Below, piece after piece: positions 56,868-64,000 of a DNA stretch of 64,000 nucleotides. Under the pieces are notes generated by a model. That model saw only the letters and a program-made list of their open reading frames with translations. It was not told where the DNA came from and did not search any database. Source of the DNA: Acinetobacter kookii (GTDB lineage Bacteria; Pseudomonadota; Gammaproteobacteria; Pseudomonadales; Moraxellaceae). Each line of letters opens with the position of its first letter. Positions within the stretch are counted from its first letter, which is position 1. A program made the translations under genes and the position numbers. The stretch spans positions 1 through 64,000 of the forward strand of contig NZ_FMYO01000007.1 in assembly GCF_900096895.1 (NCBI RefSeq), read 5' to 3'.

Positions 56868-57815
56868 TTATTTTGAAGCACGCATCTTATCGGGGAATGC
56901 GGGTGCTTCCAGACGGGGGCCAGGATAGTCAGGAATGGTACCAAAACGGTCATCCTGAGCAATCCAGTGGTCACGGGCTTGGCAAAGCTCTTCCTGAGTC
57001 CGCCCGACAAAGTTCCACCACAGTAATATCGGTGACTCGAAAGGTTCTCCCCCCAACAGCAGGACACGACTGCCTTTGTGCAACCGGATTTCAATTTCAG
57101 TCATGCCTGGCTCCAGCACGACCATGTTGTCGTCCGTCAGCTCATGACCGTTGACTTCAGCAACCCCCTCCAGCGCCATAAAGCCATATTCAAATTTCGG
57201 ATTCAATTGAATTCGGGTAGTGGTGGATTCCTGGGCGGTTAAATCTACACCCAGCAATTCGCTATGCACCGCAACCGGGGATCGGGTTTGCAAAAACTCC
57301 CCCACCAGTACGGTAAATTCAACCTGATCTCTTTCCACTACCGGCAGTTCGGGATAATGATCAAAACGCGGTGCCATATTAATCTTGTCATCCGGCAAGG
57401 CAATCCAGAGCTGGGCTGCATGCATATGGGTTTCGGTTTCCGGTGCCACTTCGGTATGGGAAATTCCATACCCTGCAGTCATTAAATTGACCTGTTTGGG
57501 ACGAATCAGCTGTTTAGTCCCCAGGCTGTCGGTATGCATCATGGTACCTTCAATCATCCAGGTAAAAGTCTGCAAGCCAATATGCGGATGGGGTCCGACA
57601 TCTAATCCATCACCTTGGGGAAAAACCACTGGACCGGCATGATCCAGAAAGCACCAGGCACCAATTAAACGCTTATGCCGGCTGGGCAAGGCTCGCTTAA
57701 TCACGGTACCTTGTCCAATTTCCGCACTACGCAAAGGAAACTCCTGAATAAACCGGTTTACATATTTTTCACAATCGTCCGAATTGGAAAGCTCCGTATA
57801 GCTGCTATTGGTCAT
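56868..57815 (-). CDS. Pirin-family protein
   Basis: About 315-aa bicupin. The pirin core has the metal-binding His set in LDHAGPV, GPHPHIGLQTFTWM and HTEVAPETETHMHAAQLWIALP, then the second cupin. Some pirins oxidise quercetin; others have no known enzyme activity. The longest reading starts at 57857; the ATG at 57815 is chosen because AGGGA lies 7 bases before it and the earlier ATG has no ribosome site. It precedes the OsmC gene in a likely operon. Confidence 0.9.
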   Translation of the reverse strand: MTNSSYTELSNSDDCEKYVNRFIQEFPLRSAEIGQGTVIKRALPSRHKRLIGAWCFLDHAGPVVFPQGDGLDVGPHPHIGLQTFTWMIEGTMMHTDSLGTKQLIRPKQVNLMTAGYGISHTEVAPETETHMHAAQLWIALPDDKINMAPRFDHYPELPVVERDQVEFTVLVGEFLQTRSPVAVHSELLGVDLTAQESTTTRIQLNPKFEYGFMALEGVAEVNGHELTDDNMVVLEPGMTEIEIRLHKGSRVLLLGGEPFESPILLWWNFVGRTQEELCQARDHWIAQDDRFGTIPDYPGPRLEAPAFPDKMRASK

Positions 57816-58146
57816 ATGCCTATCCCTGAATTTCATGAACGTGACTGTTCTTGACATTTTTTAATCTATTGTCATCAATCATATAGATTCTTCGTCATTC
57901 AGCCTATAGTTAAGTTAATACAGTGAATACTAGGGATAGGACAATATTATTTTTGAAATTTTCTTCATAAAACAAGGTTTAAGCGCGATAAATTATTGGC
58001 TATTTTTACCCTATTCATATGAATTTTATAGGAAAAAAATTTTTTGTCACAATTATAGCAACGACTTACCGAGTCTTCTGTATACAGATATTTTTCCTCA
58101 GCATACTATTTCCTCCTGACCAGTCTTGCTATAGAAGAGGATAATC

Positions 58147-59415
58147 ATGTCCCAAGGACAGCAGGAAAATCCTCATTGCCCCGAAAATCAAGAACATAAG
58201 CATATTGGGGACAATGAAGACAAATATTCAAATATCGGAACTGCCATTTTACCCAAGCGGCTGTGTACGCTTGACAATAAAAAATTGATCAAACAACAAT
58301 TAGAGCATCCTACAACCCGTATTCCAGAGCAGTTTCAACAATATTATCTGGACTATCAAAATAAGCACCAGCGCCAATTTTTGAAATGCGTCAATCTTAT
58401 TGGTCAGCTGACGTTTTTAAGTTATTTCTTTGTCGACTGGGTTTTATTACCGGACATTGGCATGCTGTCCGGTATTGCACGGCTCAGTCTTGTCATTTTT
58501 GCCTTATTGGTCAACTGGCTGGCTTTCCGCTACTGCAAGAATATTAAAGTTCTGGACAGCCTGCTGCCGGCCTCTGTTGCAGCTGCAGCTGCAATCTGGC
58601 TTGAACTGCTGTATCTGTCGCATAGTCCCTTTGTGAGTACCTATCTCTACGCCAGCATCATTTTTATTTTATTGGGCAATTTATGCGTACAGGTGTCTTT
58701 TCGTAATTCCATTTTTAGTTCCCTGCTGATTAGCGCGGTAATTTTTAATGGCGTATTCAGGTTGGTCAGCGTCCAGGAACTAATTTTATTTTCACTCATT
58801 TACGCGCCGGTTTTATTGCTCAGCATGTATATCAGCTGGAATAACACCTTGAATTCTAAACGTAATTTTTTGCGGGTGTTACTCAACGACTGGAACTATT
58901 ACACCTTAACTGAAATGGCGCATACAGATGAACTGACCCAGCTGTATAACCGCCGACAATTTTTGCAGCTGGCCGAACAGAACATACAGCAATGGCCCAA
59001 ATATAATTTAACCTGTCTATTGATGTTTGATATCGATTTTTTTAAGAATATTAATGATACCTATGGCCACGATGTGGGGGATGAAGTGCTACGGGTACTG
59101 GCTGATATTACCCGCCGGGAAATGCGTCATAGCGATGTACTGGCCCGTTTTGGCGGTGAAGAATTTATTGCTTTGCTGCCCGATACTACACTGGAAGATG
59201 CGATGAACATTGCCAACCGTTTATGCCGAAAAATTGAAAGCCATCAAATTTGTGTGAAAGATAAGTGCTTCTTTAATTTCAGTGTGTCGATTGGGGTATC
59301 GCAACTGCAGCCGAATCAAAGTGATTTAAACCTACTGATTAAAAATGCCGATATTGCACTCTATCAAGCCAAGAAAAATGGACGCAATCAGGTGGCGATT
59401 TATACGCATGAATAA
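58147..59415 (+). CDS. Membrane diguanylate cyclase (GGDEF domain)
   Basis: 422-aa protein: hydrophilic N-terminus (1-75), six or so membrane segments (about 80-230) and a C-terminal GGDEF domain (about 255-420). The active site is RFGGEEF, and the inhibitory I-site RHSD lies exactly five residues before it, so it should make c-di-GMP and be inhibited by it. The membrane part looks like an MHYT-free MASE-type sensor; its signal is unknown. It stands alone and ends near the bidirectional terminator at 59552. Confidence 0.92.
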   Translation: MSQGQQENPHCPENQEHKHIGDNEDKYSNIGTAILPKRLCTLDNKKLIKQQLEHPTTRIPEQFQQYYLDYQNKHQRQFLKCVNLIGQLTFLSYFFVDWVLLPDIGMLSGIARLSLVIFALLVNWLAFRYCKNIKVLDSLLPASVAAAAAIWLELLYLSHSPFVSTYLYASIIFILLGNLCVQVSFRNSIFSSLLISAVIFNGVFRLVSVQELILFSLIYAPVLLLSMYISWNNTLNSKRNFLRVLLNDWNYYTLTEMAHTDELTQLYNRRQFLQLAEQNIQQWPKYNLTCLLMFDIDFFKNINDTYGHDVGDEVLRVLADITRREMRHSDVLARFGGEEFIALLPDTTLEDAMNIANRLCRKIESHQICVKDKCFFNFSVSIGVSQLQPNQSDLNLLIKNADIALYQAKKNGRNQVAIYTHE

Positions 59416-59551
59416 TTAAAAATTATCTTCATCGAAACGGTCTTGGTCTATTTTATAAATATGAAAACTGCGCTCGACTTACATACTCAAGCCGAATTTA
59501 GTGGCTCAAAATATTTATTCCTATTCTTCAAAGATTAATTTTTTAAAATAT

Positions 59552-59579
59552 AAAAAAGAGCGCCTAAGCGCTCTTTTTT
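59552..59579. terminator. Bidirectional terminator between the GGDEF and guaA genes
   Basis: Perfect stem AAAAAAGAGCGC / GCGCTCTTTTTT with a CTAA loop, 137 bases past the end of the GGDEF gene and about 146 bases past the guaA stop. Confidence 0.92.
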
Positions 59580-59637
59580 ATTTGAATAATTCTAGATTCC
59601 TAAACTGCCGCGCGCAGAGCGCTTGGCGTAATTTAGG

Positions 59638-59725
59638 CAGGAAGCAGTGCTTCCTGAAACCCTGAGAGGTGAAATAACAAAGCACTGCTTTGTCACCTCG
59701 CAAGACTTTCAGCTATGCTGAAAGT
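59638..59725 (-). other. Three tandem hairpins in the guaA 3' untranslated region
   Basis: Read on the minus strand right after the guaA stop: (1) 59725-59705, perfect 9-bp stem ACTTTCAGC / GCTGAAAGT with a 3-base loop; (2) 59699-59666, outer stem GAGGTGA / TCACCTC and inner stem CAAAGCA / TGCTTTG with a 5-base bulge; (3) 59656-59638, CAGGAAGCA / TGCTTCCTG, a perfect 9-1-9 repeat. The terminator at 59552 follows. No T runs, so these are not terminators themselves. Confidence 0.7.
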
Positions 59726-61293
59726 TACTCCCATTCAATCGTAGCTGGTGGTTTAGATGACACGTCATAAACTACACGTGAAACATCTTTAATTTCGTTC
59801 ATGATACGCGTTGAAATCTTGTCTACCAGTTCATATGGAAGATGCGCAAAACGTGCAGTCATAAAGTCCACAGTTTCAACGGCACGAAGTGCAATCACCC
59901 ATGCATAACGACGGCCATCACCTACCACACCTACCGATTTAACCGGCTGGAATACAGCAAAGGCTTGCGCAGTTTTGTCATACCAACCGCTGGCACGAAG
60001 TTCTTGCATGAAGATGTCATCCGCCAGACGAAGAATGTCGGCATATTCTTTTTTCACTTCACCCAAAATGCGCACGCCCAAACCTGGACCCGGGAACGGA
60101 TGACGATAAAGCATCTCGTGCGGTAAACCTAAAGTGGTACCTAAACGGCGTACTTCATCTTTAAACAGGTCACGGATTGGCTCAACCAGTTCAAAGGCTA
60201 AATCATCTGGTAAACCGCCCACATTGTGGTGTGATTTAATTACGTGTGCCTTACCGTTTTTAGTTGCAGCTGATTCAATCACGTCCGGGTAAATTGTGCC
60301 TTGTGCAAGGAAATTTACGCCATCAAGTTTACGTGCTTCTTCAGCAAACACTTCAATGAATTCACGACCAATGATTTTACGTTTTTTCTCAGGGTCAACT
60401 TCACCTGCGAGAGCGGACAAGAAACGGTTTTCAGCATCGGCACGAATTACACGGATACCCATGTTTTTCGCAAACATATCCATCACTTGCTCGCCTTCGT
60501 TCAAACGAAGTAAGCCATTATCTACGAATACGCAAGTCAATTGATCGCCAATGGCTTTATGAAGAAGCGCAGCAACTACAGATGAATCTACGCCACCTGA
60601 AAGACCAAGCAATACTTTTTGATCGCCAATCTGTTCACGTAACTGTTCAACACGCAGGTCGATGATGTTTTCCGAGTTCCAAAGATTACGGCAACCACAA
60701 ATGCTGTGTACAAAGTTAGACAATAACTCGGCACCTTTTGCAGTATGGGTCACTTCCGGGTGGAACTGCACGCCATAGAAACGGCGTTTTTCATCGCTTA
60801 CTGCTGCAAATGGACAGCTTGGTGTACTGGCAGTCACCTGGAAACCTTCCGGAATTGCACTCACTTTATCACCATGGCTCATCCAAACATTGAGTTTGTT
60901 TTCACCATCGTCTAAATTGCCCAGAAGCTGGTCACGAACCAAAACGTCTACCGCAGCATAACCAAACTCATGCACGGTACCTGGCTCTACTTTACCACCA
61001 AGCTGTTCGGACATGGTTTGCAAGCCGTAGCAAATACCCAATACAGGTACGCCCAGGTTGAATACAATTTCAGGTGCACGTGGACTACCTTCTTCATGAA
61101 CACTTTCCGGACCACCCGACAAGATGATACCGTTTGGTTTAAATGCGCGAATGTCTTCTTCAGACATGTCATAGGCATACATTTCAGAATATACGCCAGC
61201 TTCACGTACACGACGTGCAATCAGCTGACTGTATTGAGAACCGAAATCCAGAATCAGGATGCGGTCTTCAGTGATTTGAGTATTGGTAGTCAT
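59725..61293 (-). CDS. guaA: GMP synthase (glutamine-hydrolysing)
   Basis: Converts XMP to GMP with glutamine and ATP, the last step of GMP synthesis. The 522-aa protein has a class I glutamine amidotransferase domain (GICYGLQTM with catalytic Cys near residue 90, and the His/Glu pair in VQFHPEV), an ATP pyrophosphatase domain with P-loop [11 protein letters not shown], and the C-terminal dimerisation domain ending PATIEWE. The start is the ATG at 61293; the longer frame begins at a TTG at 61302 and is not preferred. Confidence 0.97.
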   Translation of the reverse strand: MTTNTQITEDRILILDFGSQYSQLIARRVREAGVYSEMYAYDMSEEDIRAFKPNGIILSGGPESVHEEGSPRAPEIVFNLGVPVLGICYGLQTMSEQLGGKVEPGTVHEFGYAAVDVLVRDQLLGNLDDGENKLNVWMSHGDKVSAIPEGFQVTASTPSCPFAAVSDEKRRFYGVQFHPEVTHTAKGAELLSNFVHSICGCRNLWNSENIIDLRVEQLREQIGDQKVLLGLSGGVDSSVVAALLHKAIGDQLTCVFVDNGLLRLNEGEQVMDMFAKNMGIRVIRADAENRFLSALAGEVDPEKKRKIIGREFIEVFAEEARKLDGVNFLAQGTIYPDVIESAATKNGKAHVIKSHHNVGGLPDDLAFELVEPIRDLFKDEVRRLGTTLGLPHEMLYRHPFPGPGLGVRILGEVKKEYADILRLADDIFMQELRASGWYDKTAQAFAVFQPVKSVGVVGDGRRYAWVIALRAVETVDFMTARFAHLPYELVDKISTRIMNEIKDVSRVVYDVSSKPPATIEWE

Positions 61294-61566
61294 GACAAAC
61301 AACTATGCAAGGCAAACGAAATAAGCGCTGCATTCTATCATTTTTCGGCGCATTAAGCACACTATTCGCACAAGGCTTTCAATTCGTTGATTGCATTATA
61401 TTTCTGGCACAACAAGGCACCCGTCAGATGCCTTATTTATATTGCCATTTTTCTATTTTCACGATTTAGATATCCTTCAATTTCATCATGATGGATATCG
61501 ACCTCATCTGTTTAGACCTTGTCGTATGCTCTCTAGGACTTTGGTGATTAAGTCAAATTTTGCAGC

Positions 61567-61965
61567 TTAGTTCTGATTATACCAAAGCCATTTATCCTTT
61601 GGATTTACCAGTTTTGCTATTTTAACAACATCGATGTTGGTGGATTGATCACTTTGAGTATCCACTTCACCCATGACCTTCACCTGATCACCGGCCTTTA
61701 AGCCCATCGGTTTCCAAAAATCATCATCGACATCAATGTCAATTGAACCGGAACCATCTTTGAGCTCAAAATGATCGCCCCGTATTCGTTTGACAATAAC
61801 ACCGGATAAGGTCACTGCAGTTTCATCCGCCAGCTGTTTTGCTTCTGCAATCGTGACCGTATTTTGGGCAGCTTCATTCACAATCATCTGATCACTTTTA
61901 CCCGCCCAGGAGGCTGTAGAAAACATAACACCAGAGATAAAAATGACCCATAACATTTGCTTCAT
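61567..61965 (-). CDS. BOF-fold periplasmic stress protein (YgiW/YdeI family)
   Basis: About 132 aa: signal peptide ending near SWAG, then an OB-like BOF domain with TLSGVIVKRIRGDHFELKDGSGSIDIDVDDDFW, given as positions 56-88, a typical family stretch. YgiW/YdeI proteins are periplasmic and help survival under peroxide, metal and antimicrobial peptide stress. The start at 61965 is chosen because GGAG lies 6 bases upstream; the frame extends to 61977 without a ribosome site. Two direct repeats lie just upstream at 62029. Confidence 0.88.
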   Translation of the reverse strand: MKQMLWVIFISGVMFSTASWAGKSDQMIVNEAAQNTVTIAEAKQLADETAVTLSGVIVKRIRGDHFELKDGSGSIDIDVDDDFWKPMGLKAGDQVKVMGEVDTQSDQSTNIDVVKIAKLVNPKDKWLWYNQN

Positions 61966-62028
61966 GATTGACTCCACTTTGCTAGCTTCATCAAGCTTTA
62001 TTGAAGCAAAATTCCGGCAATTTGTACG

Positions 62029-62061
62029 CAGCTTTTATGTAGTGTGCACAGCTTTTATGTA
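62029..62061 (-). repeat. Two 13-bp direct repeats in the BOF gene promoter region
   Basis: CAGCTTTTATGTA occurs at 62029-62041 and at 62049-62061, exactly 20 bases apart (two helical turns), in the 122-base gap between the DoxX and BOF genes. On the minus strand the unit reads TACATAAAAGCTG. Such spacing suits a response regulator of the OmpR type, but I match no known site. Confidence 0.55.
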
Positions 62062-62087
62062 ATTACAAAAATCTGTACAAGCAAGAA

Positions 62088-62540
62088 TCAACCTTCAATT
62101 TTTCTCAATGCTGGCGATAGTCTCTCTAGCATGTCATCTACACTGAATTTACCTGCACCGTGCAGCATCAGGAACAATAGTCCACCGGTCATGGCAATAT
62201 TTTTCATCAGGTGAATGGCATCATCCGGAGTCCCGGTGCCATGGAAAATAAAGCCGCAAATAAAGGTAAAAATGGCTAAGCCCAATGCAGCCAGGCGGGC
62301 CTGGAAACCAAACAACAAGGCCAGACCGCCGCCAGCAACGACCAGGATACTCAAAGGCAGCAGGCTGCTTGGGACACCTTTAGATTCCATATACCCGGCC
62401 GTTGCAGCATAAGCATTGATTTTCATCCAGCCAGACATCAGAAAAATATAGGCTATCAATACACGTGCAACCAAAGCGATAAAGGCATCGGTTTGCAGGC
62501 CTTGCACCAGATTTTTTATAAAAGTATTCGGATTAAACAT
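62088..62540 (-). CDS. DoxX-family membrane protein
   Basis: 150-aa inner-membrane protein with four hydrophobic segments, DoxX type: ARVLIAYIFLMSGWMKI (residues 23-39) and a ...GGGLALLFGFQARLAALGLAIFTF (positions 69-93 approx.) stretch. Relatives support redox balance and thiosulfate or quinone metabolism, but their activity is mostly unknown. It is followed on the same strand, 122 bases on, by the BOF gene, with direct repeats between them that suggest a separate promoter. Confidence 0.88.
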   Translation of the reverse strand: MFNPNTFIKNLVQGLQTDAFIALVARVLIAYIFLMSGWMKINAYAATAGYMESKGVPSSLLPLSILVVAGGGLALLFGFQARLAALGLAIFTFICGFIFHGTGTPDDAIHLMKNIAMTGGLLFLMLHGAGKFSVDDMLERLSPALRKIEG

Positions 62541-62734
62541 GAGGTCACTTTTTGATTTTTGTTTTAATGACCTCTACATCCTAAGCCTGTTTTTATCAGG
62601 GTCAATAAATAATTTGTAAGATAAATCGTTGCTCAAAAAGGGAAAGATGAAAATGCAATTAATTTTCTTTTTGGTACTGACTTTCATGCCCTAGACTGCT
62701 AGGATTTCAGCACATTTTTGCTATCTGTAGCGCC

Positions 62735-63367
62735 ATGGAACTGCTTGATTTTATCTTACACGTTGATGCCCATCTGCTCGAATTTATCACCGATTACGGC
62801 GTGTGGATTTATGCCATTCTTTTCTTGATTATTTTTGTGGAAACCGGTCTGGTGGTGATGCCATTTCTGCCGGGTGACAGCCTGCTGTTTGCGGCAGGAG
62901 CCTTAGCGGCATCCACAGGCGCAATGAATCCTTATATTCTGGTCATCTTGCTGTTTATTGCCGCAGTATTGGGCGACACGCTGAATTATCATATTGGTAA
63001 ATTTATTGGACCGCGTGTCTTTGAAATTGAATCCCGTTTCATTAATAAAAAGCATTTAATGTATACGCAAAAATTCTTTGAAAAACATGGTGGTAAAACC
63101 ATTATTTTTGCCCGCTTTGTTCCTTTCGCCCGTACTTTTGCCCCGTTTGTCGCCGGTGCAGGTCACATGAATTATAAATATTTCCTGAGCTTTAATATCA
63201 TTGGTGCCATTTGCTGGGTCGGTTCTTTTGTAATTTTGGGCTACTTATTTGGCAATATGCCGATTGTTAAAGATAATTTTACCCATCTAATTTTTGGCAT
63301 CATTATTATTAGTGTCTTGCCGGGCATTATTGGTTTTATTCGCCAGAAACTCAAAAAGGCGCATTAA
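62735..63367 (+). CDS. DedA-family membrane protein
   Basis: 210-aa inner-membrane protein of the DedA/VTT group, now thought to move undecaprenyl phosphate or related lipids. Family motifs are FLPGDSLLFAAGALAA (residues 44-59) and FARFVPFARTFAPFVAGAGHM near residues 124-144, with the conserved Arg residues. The length is normal. It ends tail-to-tail with the LysE gene, overlapping by 4 bases. Confidence 0.92.
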   Translation: MELLDFILHVDAHLLEFITDYGVWIYAILFLIIFVETGLVVMPFLPGDSLLFAAGALAASTGAMNPYILVILLFIAAVLGDTLNYHIGKFIGPRVFEIESRFINKKHLMYTQKFFEKHGGKTIIFARFVPFARTFAPFVAGAGHMNYKYFLSFNIIGAICWVGSFVILGYLFGNMPIVKDNFTHLIFGIIIISVLPGIIGFIRQKLKKAH

Positions 63368-63954
63368 AAGAAGCGAATTACAACGGGCAACATACACATA
63401 ATCAGTAACATGGCCGATCCTTTATATAAGAGATCGGCTTTTATTTGCCTGGACTGTCCGGCCAAAATGGCCCGCCCAAAAAACATCCAGAACACCACCG
63501 TAGGCAACAGGACCAGACTGAACAGCGCAAATACCAAAACAAAATTGGTGGGATTGCTCCAGGTTTCAATCGGTAAAACACCGGCAGCAAATAATAAGGC
63601 TTTAGGATTTTTGAAAGTAGAAAAGAACAGTTGGCGCGGCTGAATAGAACGATGATGTTGATTATGCTTTTCTAAATCTGACGCTTTCCACAAATGGAAG
63701 GCCAGCCATACCACATAAACAGCACTGCAAACATGCAGGATATGAATAAAGTTCGGCCACACAGGACTACATAAATGAATCAGTAATGCCCACAAATTAA
63801 TGGCATAAAAATAGCCGAGCAATTTTGCCGGAATAAACAGACTGGTTCTGGCAATGCCTTGTTGATGCGCCGAGCTTGCAAGTAATGCATTGGTTGGACC
63901 CGGAATCATCAATACCGCAATCACCGCCAAGACAAAAAGCCAACTCTCGATCAT
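63364..63954 (-). CDS. LysE-family exporter (second)
   Basis: 196-aa inner-membrane protein with five to six hydrophobic segments and the LysE/RhtB opening LMIPGPTNALLASSAHQQG (residues 15-33). The central FFSTFKNPKALLFAAGVLPIETW (positions 106-128) is the usual NPK motif. It is a distant relative of the exporter at 26010. The substrate is unknown. The gene starts 46 bases from the right edge of the window, so its promoter is partly outside. Confidence 0.86.
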   Translation of the reverse strand: MIESWLFVLAVIAVLMIPGPTNALLASSAHQQGIARTSLFIPAKLLGYFYAINLWALLIHLCSPVWPNFIHILHVCSAVYVVWLAFHLWKASDLEKHNQHHRSIQPRQLFFSTFKNPKALLFAAGVLPIETWSNPTNFVLVFALFSLVLLPTVVFWMFFGRAILAGQSRQIKADLLYKGSAMLLIMCMLPVVIRFF

Positions 63955-64000
63955 ACATACCCGACATTACCCTTAATTAGGGGCACACCTTATATGAAAC

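Noticed and set aside
56843..57094. N-terminal extension of the OsmC frame
   Set aside because: It overlaps the pirin gene in another frame and has no similarity to OsmC; the natural start is at 56842.
61414..61434. AAGGCA / TGCCTT hairpin between the BOF gene and guaA
   Set aside because: Six-pair stem without a T run on the minus strand; not convincing as a terminator.

Overview
This window looks like chromosomal DNA of an Acinetobacter species, probably an environmental one rather than a typical A. baumannii. The basis is the style of the proteins and operons: the atpIBEFHAGDC operon, LysM-dprA-tsaC, znuA/zur-znuCB, an AraC/EamA pair, RcnB- and BOF-type small proteins, and moderately AT-rich coding DNA with very AT-rich spacers. 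I see no complete insertion sequence, prophage, tRNA or CRISPR array. The left edge (1-296) carries two tandem strong promoters firing out of the window and resembles the promoter and leader of an rRNA operon.

Layout. 0.5-3.1 kb: a TonB-dependent copper receptor with a DUF2946 protein. 3.2-6.8 kb: def, a LysM protein, dprA and tsaC. 7-15.3 kb: small accessory genes, namely a drug/metabolite transporter with a divergent AraC regulator, two paralogous lipoproteins, glutathione peroxidase, an RcnB-like protein that appears truncated by an in-frame stop, an alcohol dehydrogenase and two unknowns. 15.4-22.8 kb: the complete F1Fo ATP synthase operon with its promoter and terminator. 22.8-25.9 kb: the Znu zinc-uptake system with a perfect Zur operator between znuA and zur-znuCB. 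26-27.7 kb: a LysE-type exporter and a Dyp-type peroxidase.

27.7-32.7 kb is an orphan type VI secretion island: vgrG, a LysM + M15 peptidase predicted to be its cargo effector, a lipoprotein placed as its immunity protein, and behind these a decayed gene tail and a long inverted repeat. The island is clearly more AT-rich than its flanks from the 3' end of vgrG onward.

35.7-51.3 kb is the most notable region, a probable sulfur-scavenging (organosulfur) cluster. It has two tandem NtaA/SnaA/DszA-type flavin monooxygenases, an ssuF-ssuB-like pair, a sigma-54 activator with no sensor domain (SfnR type), and a nine-gene minus-strand operon encoding an amidohydrolase, a porin, two substrate-binding proteins, an MFS carrier, three ABC permeases and an ATPase. 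Two good -24/-12 sigma-54 promoters lie about 41 bases before the second monooxygenase and before the amidohydrolase. This links the activator to both arms and makes the cluster look like one regulon. No flavin reductase is present, so reduced FMN must come from elsewhere.

51.5-64 kb: an SDR with a divergent TetR regulator and a clear operator, phoB-phoR with a Pho box, GST, OsmC and pirin genes, a GGDEF cyclase, guaA with an unusually structured 3' UTR, BOF and DoxX proteins, DedA, and a second LysE exporter. All functional assignments come from reading sequence motifs; no database search was possible.
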